The position numbers and the translations under genes are program-made. This document shows positions 51,652-57,919 of a stretch of 57,919 nt of DNA, one piece after another. Origin of the DNA: Akkermansiaceae bacterium (GTDB lineage Bacteria > Verrucomicrobiota > Verrucomicrobiia > Verrucomicrobiales > Akkermansiaceae); contig JANYEC010000025.1 in assembly GCA_025363295.1 (NCBI GenBank), positions 1 to 57,919 on the forward strand, in the 5' to 3' direction. The stretch's first letter is position 1; each line of letters begins with the position of its first letter. The notes beneath the pieces are model-generated. The model made no database searches. It saw only the letters and a list, made by a program, of their open reading frames with translations, and had not been told where the DNA came from.

Positions 51652-54360
51652 ATGCCTCGCCCCGTCCGTCATTTCCCGCTTTTCGCTCTAGCACTGGCGG
51701 CCCTGGTCACTGGGTGTAAACCGCAGCCGCCCAAGACGGAAGCGGTGTCGCTTACGAAATCGGACCTAACATCTCAACTCGCCGCCGCCCGTATCGATGC
51801 GGCCAAAGGTAAGGCTCCCGATGAAGCGCTGGCCCTGCTTGTTTCTGCTCTAACGGTGGATCCATCATGCAATGAGGCACGCACGGCAGCGGAAAACATT
51901 CTAGCAGAAATCACCTGGAATTGGCCCACACTGATCCTTGAGCACGGACTCTCGATTGACCAAATCGCCTACTTCGGACCTTCGTCTCTGTGGGTAAGTC
52001 TCAATGGACTGGCAAACACGAGCGTCCGTTGGGACCTCGAAACGTTACAAATTGAAAATGTCCTTTTTGCCTCTAACACCGGGCCGACGCGCAGCCTCAT
52101 CTTCGACCCGCAGCACCAATTCGTTGTCATTCAACGCTCGGAAGTCACATTGCTTTGCAATGCCCGATCACTCAAGCCCATCTGCGACCTCGGATCCATA
52201 CCGGATTTTCTAACTCCCTCGGCGGTCATTGTTTTTTCGCCAGATGGTCTGCTAGTCGCACATCCCGCTTTTGTCTCGGATCAAGATCATTCGATCATTT
52301 GGCACATCAAAGACACGGCAACTGGGGAAATCTTACGTTCATCAGATCCCATCCCCACCACTTATTCCCGGCCACTCGCTGCATATCTGGACCGCAGAGA
52401 ACTGCGGGTGCTCCACGCTGATGGATTATTGTTAGAGATTCCCACCTCGCCTGTGGAGCCAGTGCGAAACACACCTCAGGCAAAGCCGATGACTTTGCTG
52501 CATGCACAATTCGCCTGCAATGGAAACTCCGCACTTACGCTCGATGCGCAGGGGCCGCACCAACCGCCGGTCCTCACGACTCTCACTTTCGAAACAGGTG
52601 CGGATACCTCACTCACGCCACAGTCTTTAGCTGAGCGCTTCCCATGGAGCCGTAATCCTAACATCTGGAGTGGCTTATTACATGACTCAAGTTTCGGTAA
52701 ACTCGAAATAACCGATCATGAAGTAAAACTTTCTAACGAACACCCCTCTCTTGTTCGCGCAGAAACCACAATCACTGCGGCGGCATTCGCTGGCAACAAT
52801 GTGTTAGTAGGGGAAACAAGTGGCACCCTTACCATCCACCACCTGTTGCCTCTTCCCGCCCGAGTGACTGTAAAAAACGCTGCGATACCACCGGACGAAA
52901 AATCACTAACTTCTCTCAAAAATCTTACCGAAGCTCTCTCTGGTATCTGTTATCACGAAAAGGAACGCACCTTCACCCACCTCAGCTCCACAGAACGCCT
53001 GAAAGCCTTCGGAAATTGTAATTTCAAATCTATCGAGGCCATTTTTCCCAATCTGAATTTTGACCCGGTGATCGTTGCCGCCAAATCTATCCAAACTCGC
53101 CGCTCCGCGCCGGAGGCATTGCTTCCCCTGTGGGAGCGTCTTGCACGGGCCGATCCAAGCGGTAAGTCTTGGCCCGATATTCTCAAACTTTCCAAAGACC
53201 TCGTGAACAACCCATGGCACCAGGAACTAACCGCCGCAGTCGTCGGAAAGGATAGCGAAACTCCGCCGGTCTCGCAATGGACCGCAACTGCTAGAATGAC
53301 TCGGATATTCGACACCGGCGACACTGCTGCAATTCTATCAGCTATTCATGAAGCTGGTGCTAAGGGCCCGTCCGCAGCGTCCGCTCTATCACTGGCCTTA
53401 GAATCCGTGCACCCGGAATGGATTGCCGTTTGCTTGGAATCTGCCACAGACCTGCCGCCAGTATTACTGCAGATCGCGAAATCCCGGATCGCATGGCTGG
53501 AGGGTCGCAAGGCCGATGCGCTTTCCGTGTGGCCTGAGCATTTTCCGACTCTCGCAGAAATCCGCCAAGACCAAGATTGGGAAGGCTGGGAACAGGCGGA
53601 TTACACCCCTGCCCTCGAAAAAATCCGCCAGTGCGTCACGGATGAACTGAATGCAATCGCCGTCCCGGAGAACTCGAATGCCGATCAACGCAAGGCGGTC
53701 GCGGATCGACTTCGAGATCCAATGACCCGCGCCAAGGTGGGGCGCGCGAGATTCGCAAACGCCTGCCTGAACGCCGCTCTCGCATTTTCCGCGGTCAAGG
53801 AAGACAAGGAAACAACCTTCCAACTCGCCAACCAAGCCCGTGAACTTGGAGCTGCCCCCGAGCCCTGCCTGCGGGCGGAAGCGCTCGCTCTAACTGCTCT
53901 TGGCGATTACAAGGAGGCCCACCCGCGTTGGATCGAGCTGATCACCGAGCATCCAGTGGAAACCCATTTGCCCGGCGACTACGCGGAAGCCGCCTACACC
54001 GCCTTCGAAAATGCCGATCCTCGCCAAGCCATGGAAATCCTCACCACCGGAATCCACCGTTTTCCTAACGATGGAAACTTTGCCCTCCGCGCCGGTTGGG
54101 TCGCGCTGCTCACCGGAAACTCCGAACGAGCCTATCAGTTTCTCCAAACTGGCCAGCGCATCGGATTCCCCGCTGAAAAGCTCGAAAACGCTACGGCATT
54201 GCTCGCCATCGCCGCCGCACAAAGCGGGGCAAGCGATGACGCAACGGTCTATTTTAAAGACCTTTTGAAAATCTCGGCCGACTGGGCAAATCCCCAAACC
54301 ATCGAAACCCTCGAGTGGCCGGAAGAACTCAAAGCAACCCTGCGGCAACTAACATGGTAA
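51652..54360 (+). CDS. Large lipoprotein with possible WD40/propeller half and TPR-like half
   Basis: A 902-residue exported protein. The signal peptide ends in a lipobox (LAALVTGCKPQ), so the mature protein is probably lipid-anchored. Residues about 90-400 contain repeated strand blocks (SLIFDPQHQFVVIQRSE, AVIVFSPDGLLVAHPAF) like a beta-propeller. About 430-900 is helical, with TPR-like pairs near the end (ALALTALGDYKEAHPRWIEL, GWVALLTGNSERAYQFLQTG). It resembles the propeller/TPR outputs attached to verrucomicrobial kinases but has no kinase. A scaffold role in the envelope is inference. Confidence 0.6.
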   Translation: MPRPVRHFPLFALALAALVTGCKPQPPKTEAVSLTKSDLTSQLAAARIDAAKGKAPDEALALLVSALTVDPSCNEARTAAENILAEITWNWPTLILEHGLSIDQIAYFGPSSLWVSLNGLANTSVRWDLETLQIENVLFASNTGPTRSLIFDPQHQFVVIQRSEVTLLCNARSLKPICDLGSIPDFLTPSAVIVFSPDGLLVAHPAFVSDQDHSIIWHIKDTATGEILRSSDPIPTTYSRPLAAYLDRRELRVLHADGLLLEIPTSPVEPVRNTPQAKPMTLLHAQFACNGNSALTLDAQGPHQPPVLTTLTFETGADTSLTPQSLAERFPWSRNPNIWSGLLHDSSFGKLEITDHEVKLSNEHPSLVRAETTITAAAFAGNNVLVGETSGTLTIHHLLPLPARVTVKNAAIPPDEKSLTSLKNLTEALSGICYHEKERTFTHLSSTERLKAFGNCNFKSIEAIFPNLNFDPVIVAAKSIQTRRSAPEALLPLWERLARADPSGKSWPDILKLSKDLVNNPWHQELTAAVVGKDSETPPVSQWTATARMTRIFDTGDTAAILSAIHEAGAKGPSAASALSLALESVHPEWIAVCLESATDLPPVLLQIAKSRIAWLEGRKADALSVWPEHFPTLAEIRQDQDWEGWEQADYTPALEKIRQCVTDELNAIAVPENSNADQRKAVADRLRDPMTRAKVGRARFANACLNAALAFSAVKEDKETTFQLANQARELGAAPEPCLRAEALALTALGDYKEAHPRWIELITEHPVETHLPGDYAEAAYTAFENADPRQAMEILTTGIHRFPNDGNFALRAGWVALLTGNSERAYQFLQTGQRIGFPAEKLENATALLAIAAAQSGASDDATVYFKDLLKISADWANPQTIETLEWPEELKATLRQLTW

Positions 54361-54364
54361 TCGA

Positions 54365-54664
54365 TCAAGCGAGATCCTTCACCTGGACTTGTGCCCACCA
54401 TTCTTTGAATGTGTTAATGAAAATTTGGTGATCCGGATCTACCTGATAGGCATCATGATCCTCAATGTTCGCGAATTGCATGGTCAGGGCATAATCCCAC
54501 GTTTGATCGATCACGGGGCGGACCACCACTTTCGCAGGCACAGCCCAGCGGCCACCTTTGACCAAACCGATCTCAAAAAGTGAGGCAAGACCCTGCTCAA
54601 AAACAGCTCGATCTGCGGCATTCTTAAATTCTTCCTTCAGCCAGAAATAGACGTGGTGATCCAT
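54365..54664 (-). CDS. Dabb (stress-responsive alpha/beta-barrel) family protein
   Basis: A 99-residue small protein. The Dabb core reads HHVYFWLKEEFKNAADRAVF..., with GGRWAVPAKVVVRPVIDQTW and YALTMQFANIEDHDAYQVDP, then the HQIFINTFKEWW end. Such proteins form ferredoxin-like dimers; roles vary. It is divergent from and nearly abuts the HtrA-like gene and is convergent with the lipoprotein gene. Confidence 0.8.
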   Translation of the reverse strand: MDHHVYFWLKEEFKNAADRAVFEQGLASLFEIGLVKGGRWAVPAKVVVRPVIDQTWDYALTMQFANIEDHDAYQVDPDHQIFINTFKEWWAQVQVKDLA

Positions 54665-54872
54665 GCATGAGGGAAATAAAGCTCGCCGATTCCAAGATCA
54701 AGCTCTGATCCCAGGCTCCGAACAAAGTGTTAGGACTTTCAATTCGGCCCTTTCGCCGTTCGCCCGGAAAACGCATCTTCATTGTCGTCTCGATGCGCTG
54801 ATATTGGCACGCCCTGAGTGGATATTTCATTTGCGGCGATCCATCTGGCCACTAAGCTCCGCCGCAATCCCG

Positions 54873-56324
54873 ATGATCCGCTTGCTTTTTTCTCTCCTCT
54901 CGCTCGCGCTGGCCGCCTCTGCCTTTGCGGAACTCCCCTCGGATATTTATAAATCCGTACTGCGCATCGAAGTCGCCACCCAGACGCCCGATTACAAAAC
55001 CCCATGGAGTGCCGGACGCTTTAGCGGCGCCATCGGAACCGGATTCATTATCGGTAAAAACAAAATTCTCACGAATGCCCACGTCGTTTCGAACTCCCGG
55101 CGGACGCTCATCACCGTTTATGGCAGTCCGAAAAAATACACCGCGAAAGTGGATTTCATTGCTCACGATTGCGATCTAGCACTGCTTTCCATCGAAAATT
55201 TCTCGGATCTAGATAACTTTCCAAAATTTGAGTTTGGCGAGGTTCCCAGTCTCGAATCGCAAGTTCGCGTCATCGGCTACCCCGTCGGCGGCGAGCGTCT
55301 ATCAGTGACTCGCGGTGTCGTTTCACGGATCGACTTCCAACCCTACTCGCACTCCCGCGCGGACTCGCACTTGGTCGTTCAGATCGATGCTGCGATCAAC
55401 CCCGGGAACTCTGGCGGTCCTGTCGTGCAGGATGGCAAGGTCGTGGGCGTGGCCTTCCAAGGCTTGCGCCAGGCGGACAATACCGGCTACATCATTCCCA
55501 CTCCTGTCATCCGCCGCTTCCTCAAAGATGTCGAGGACGGACACTACGATCAATATGCCGATCTCGGACTCAGCGAGTTTCCTCTCTACAACCCCGCCAT
55601 GCGCAAGGCCTTCGGGCTGCCTGACGATGGCAAGGGCGTGCTCGTCACCAACGTCATACCCACCAGTTCCTGCGATGGCATCCTCAAGCCCGGCGATATC
55701 CTCATATCACTTGATGGACAGGCAGTGGACAGCGCAGGCATGATCAACATCGCCGGCGAGAATGTGAATCTCAATGAAATCTGCGAACGCAAATTCGCTG
55801 ACGACAAGGTGGCTGTCCGGTTTCTACGTGATGGCGCGGTGAACGACGTGGATGTTGTTCTGAAGCCGCTGCTTTGGTCGCGGATGTATGCGGTTCAATA
55901 TGAGAAAAACCCACGCTATCAGGTTTTCGCTGGACTCGTTTTCCAACCGCTCGACACTAACTTGTTTGCTACCGCCAAGTTTGACGATATCACCCTGCGC
56001 CGCCTATACGGAGATTATGTGCCAAAAGGTTTGTTTAAAGAGCACAAGGACATCGTCGTCCTAACACGTGTGGAAAGCGATCCGGTCACCAGTCAGCTCG
56101 GCGACTTCACCGGTTTTGCAGTCGATAAGATCAACGGCGTGCAAGTGCATGATCTCGCACAGGCGCATGAACTTCTCTATCCAAAAGAAGCACCGGAATT
56201 TTTTGTCATCGATCTCATTGGTGCGGACCGCCCTGTCATTATTCCTTCGGCCAAAGTTGCGGAAGCAAATGACCGGGTGATGAAAAACTACGGCATCGAC
56301 CGCTTGGAAAACCTCGAAGATTAA
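54873..56324 (+). CDS. HtrA/DegP-like trypsin-type serine protease with PDZ domain
   Basis: About 483 residues from ATG 54873 (MIRLLFSLLSLALAASAFA, a signal peptide); upstream 70 codons are open but not protein-like. The catalytic triad is visible as His70 (ILTNAHVV), Asp101 (HDCDLALL) and Ser180 (PGNSGGPVV). A PDZ domain follows (GVLVTNVIPTSSCDGILKPG), and the remaining C-terminal part (LLYPKEAPEFFVIDLIGADR) resembles the second domain seen in plant/bacterial Deg proteases. It acts on misfolded proteins in the periplasm. Confidence 0.9.
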   Translation: MIRLLFSLLSLALAASAFAELPSDIYKSVLRIEVATQTPDYKTPWSAGRFSGAIGTGFIIGKNKILTNAHVVSNSRRTLITVYGSPKKYTAKVDFIAHDCDLALLSIENFSDLDNFPKFEFGEVPSLESQVRVIGYPVGGERLSVTRGVVSRIDFQPYSHSRADSHLVVQIDAAINPGNSGGPVVQDGKVVGVAFQGLRQADNTGYIIPTPVIRRFLKDVEDGHYDQYADLGLSEFPLYNPAMRKAFGLPDDGKGVLVTNVIPTSSCDGILKPGDILISLDGQAVDSAGMINIAGENVNLNEICERKFADDKVAVRFLRDGAVNDVDVVLKPLLWSRMYAVQYEKNPRYQVFAGLVFQPLDTNLFATAKFDDITLRRLYGDYVPKGLFKEHKDIVVLTRVESDPVTSQLGDFTGFAVDKINGVQVHDLAQAHELLYPKEAPEFFVIDLIGADRPVIIPSAKVAEANDRVMKNYGIDRLENLED

Positions 56325-56327
56325 TCC

Positions 56328-56828
56328 ATGGCACGCGTCGGCATTGCCCTGGGTTCGAATCTTGGAGATCGCCTCAAGCACTTGCAGGCGGCCCGCGAAT
56401 GCCTGCGCGAAATCGCCACCCCCGGCGAGCTGTTCCTATCAGCACCAGTCTATCAAACGGAACCGCTGCTGTGTCCGCCGGGCTCTCCGTATTTCTATAA
56501 TACCGTCGTTGAGATTTCATTCGAGGGAAGCGCTTTTGATCTGCTAGAATTGACGCAAGGAATAGAGAATAAACTCGGACGCACGGGTTCGTTAGAAAAG
56601 AATGCTCCCCGTGTTATCGACGTGGATCTGCTCTACTTCGGAGATGAGTTAATCGATACGGAAGCCCTCGTCCTCCCTCACCCACGCCTCGGTGAGCGGC
56701 GTTTCGTGGTACAACCACTCGCTGATATCCGGCCCGCGCTCGTACTGCCCGGACAGCACCTAGAAATCGGAGAACTGCTGGCCAGCCTGGACTCCGGCGA
56801 ACCACCGATTATTGCCGTATCAGCCTAA
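56328..56828 (+). CDS. folK: 2-amino-4-hydroxy-6-hydroxymethyldihydropteridine pyrophosphokinase (HPPK)
   Basis: A 166-residue HPPK. Signatures: GIALGSNLGDRLKHLQAARE, APVYQTEPLLCPPGSPYFYN, NKLGR and the catalytic APRVIDVDLLYFGDELID, then LPHPRLGERRFVVQPLADI. It pyrophosphorylates the pterin in folate synthesis. It starts three bases after the protease stop. A REP-like word lies directly behind its stop. Confidence 0.96.
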   Translation: MARVGIALGSNLGDRLKHLQAARECLREIATPGELFLSAPVYQTEPLLCPPGSPYFYNTVVEISFEGSAFDLLELTQGIENKLGRTGSLEKNAPRVIDVDLLYFGDELIDTEALVLPHPRLGERRFVVQPLADIRPALVLPGQHLEIGELLASLDSGEPPIIAVSA

Positions 56829-56830
56829 CG

Positions 56831-56851
56831 GACCGCGAAATTCATTTCGCT
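56831..56851. repeat. REP-like palindrome (family C), single copy
   Basis: The 21 bases beginning ggaccgcgaaattcatttcg match the arms at 43237 and 43277. The inner part GCGAAAT-tc-ATTTCGC is a hairpin. It sits two bases after the folK stop. With the pair at 43.2 kb this gives three copies of the family in the window. Confidence 0.8.
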
Positions 56852-56933
56852 ATGGGTAGAAAAAACTATGTCCAATTCGGTGATGCATCGTATCTCACCC
56901 CGCATCCAAGCAAGCACGGTGTTAAAATCCTAC

Positions 56934-57674
56934 CTAATACTCGCCCGGATAACCGTCGGCCGTGCGCAACAAGAAATCATTAGGGGCGATTTCAGCCAAA
57001 TGAGATTTGGCAACTGCTAGTTCTGCCTGTGCTTTTGCGATTTCCCCCGCGAGTCGAGCAATTTTTGCGTTCAAGGTCTCAAGGCTTCCCGCCACCGATA
57101 CATGCTTCCCACCATTGGCTTGAGATCGGACTTCCGCTTTTTCGGAGGTAAGCATGTTAATTTTCCGTCGCCATGCGATTACCTGCGTTCGAAATAGATT
57201 GATATTCACCTTGTCCTTTCCGTGATCCAATTCCGTTAACCGCCTAACATTTCCGCTTTCGGGTAACCTAACGGATTTTGATTCTTGAGCGATGCCTTGC
57301 TGGTTCATCTGCTCATCCTTGATGCGTTTCAGCCGCTCCTCGTCGCCCCACTGGAAACGATCCTGCCATTTCTGGTCGAGATCCGGAGATTGGATGCGTG
57401 CAATACCATCCCTGTGACGAATTTCAATTCCCACATCCGTGACGCGAGTGATTACCGCTTCTGAGTATTCCCTCCCACCTCGGATGCTGATTGTGCCGAT
57501 TTTTTCCCCTATTGCGTGCTTCCATGTGTGGTCCCGATACTCTACGCGGTAATGTGCAAGTGCATCCTGCTAAAGCAGATATTGTGTTGCCAACTTGGTT
57601 ACTGCGGCTTGTAAGGTCGGATTTGCGCTGAAGCAGCTCAGCTAACTGTTGACGAAGCACTGGATAGACAACTG
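56934..57674 (-). pseudogene. Frameshifted and truncated hypothetical gene next to the right-hand repeat
   Basis: Two overlapping frames look like one protein: the first part LRQQLAELLQRKSDLTSRSN...NTISAL (from about 57660) and the second part QDALAHYRVEYRD..., HAIGEKIGTISIRGGREYSE, VGIEIRHRDGIARIQSP, then a coiled coil to 56934. A single extra base within 57566-57574 (TTTAGCAGG) would join them. The second part resembles a domain common in secreted verrucomicrobial proteins ('GxxYxxVxVTxVxxxGIxIxHxDGxARI'). The N-terminal end is missing where the 139 bp repeat begins at 57675. Confidence 0.6.
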
Positions 57675-57813
57675 TGAGGCGGCCCCGAAAATCCGACCAC
57701 TCAATGGCTAAACTAAGCTATGGTGGAGAGATGCAGCGGATTGATAGGAGATCATGGATGTTGATTCAAGGGTGAAGTGGCGAGGGACTCGAATTTGGGC
57801 TGATGGAGCGTAG
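57675..57813 (-). repeat. 139 bp repeat, right copy (inverted relative to left end)
   Basis: Reverse complement of 1-139 with two differences. Here the outer side is visible: the sequence continues with gcgaagctcgcaacggagcg and GC-rich DNA to the window end, including agcccaaattt (about 57868), which can pair with aatttgggct at 57792. The repeat interrupts the 5' side of the hypothetical gene ending at 56934. Confidence 0.9.
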
Positions 57814-57919
57814 GGCGAAGCTCGCAACGGAGCGTAGCGGAGTGAAGTGCGCAGCCCGGAGCGGAGGCAGCCCAAATTTGCCGCGCCGGGGGGCTCATGC
57901 GGCTTTCGGGGTGGCGGGC

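Noticed and set aside
57814..57919. Group II intron 5' end (gtgcgc) in the right flank
   Set aside because: No domain V or intron core is recognisable; gtgcgc alone is too weak.
1..57919. tRNA, rRNA or CRISPR arrays
   Set aside because: No tRNA T-loop context, rRNA stretch or evenly spaced direct repeats with spacers was found by reading; the 21 bp array has no spacers.

Overview
This 57.9 kb window looks like a chromosomal contig from a Verrucomicrobiota bacterium, most plausibly Verrucomicrobiales near Luteolibacter or Haloferula (inference from gene content; no rRNA is present). Pointers are a PEP-CTERM sorting signal, a Rho factor with a long low-complexity N-terminal extension, several secreted hypothetical proteins of verrucomicrobial style, a moderately GC-rich composition, and start codons that mostly lack a clear Shine-Dalgarno sequence.

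Layout. 0-1.7 kb: a 139 bp repeat, a REP-associated tyrosine transposase (RAYT) and a group II intron maturase remnant. 1.8-5.4 kb: a methyltransferase divergent from a methyltransferase / flavoprotein / type III polyketide synthase cassette resembling the Streptomyces SrsABC phenolic-lipid route. 5.5-12.9 kb: a minus-strand run with an OmpA-like envelope protein, HAD phosphatase, TsaD, Kef-type antiporter, YgfZ, a beta-hydroxyacid dehydrogenase and a secreted protein. 13.4-15.3 kb: rho. 15.3-20.5 kb: an accessory island bounded by two directly oriented copies of one IS end; it holds a PEP-CTERM protein, a NIDO-domain secreted protein, an XRE regulator and a decaying 21 bp tandem repeat. 20.6-37.8 kb: housekeeping (cysS, rnhA, an LpxL-like acyltransferase, a DUF1460 protein, an exonuclease/ligase fusion lacking the ligase catalytic domain, an amidase, rplM-rpsI, kdsD, pyrH-frr, ruvA, an MFS transporter, queG, aroK).

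38.0-48.7 kb is the most interesting block: an ABC importer, a NikR-like regulator, two DUF1989 proteins, a biotin-dependent carboxylase and an allophanate hydrolase. Clusters with this DUF1989 pair were long annotated as urea carboxylase loci but are now understood to degrade guanidine (guanidine carboxylase, carboxyguanidine deiminase CgdAB, allophanate hydrolase). A sigma-54 promoter (GG-N10-GC) precedes the importer. A NikR-type operator with E. coli half-sites lies over the likely -35 of the nikR-like gene, whose nickel-site residues are only partly kept. Together this suggests nitrogen control of uptake and a second, metal-linked or repurposed, control of catabolism.

48.8-57.8 kb: Sua5, CorA, a large lipoprotein with a possible beta-propeller and TPR-like region, a Dabb protein, an HtrA-like protease, folK, and a frameshifted gene cut off by the second, inverted copy of the 139 bp repeat. 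The window also shows frame-independent enrichment of CTANCAG and GTTAG words and at least three REP-like palindrome families.
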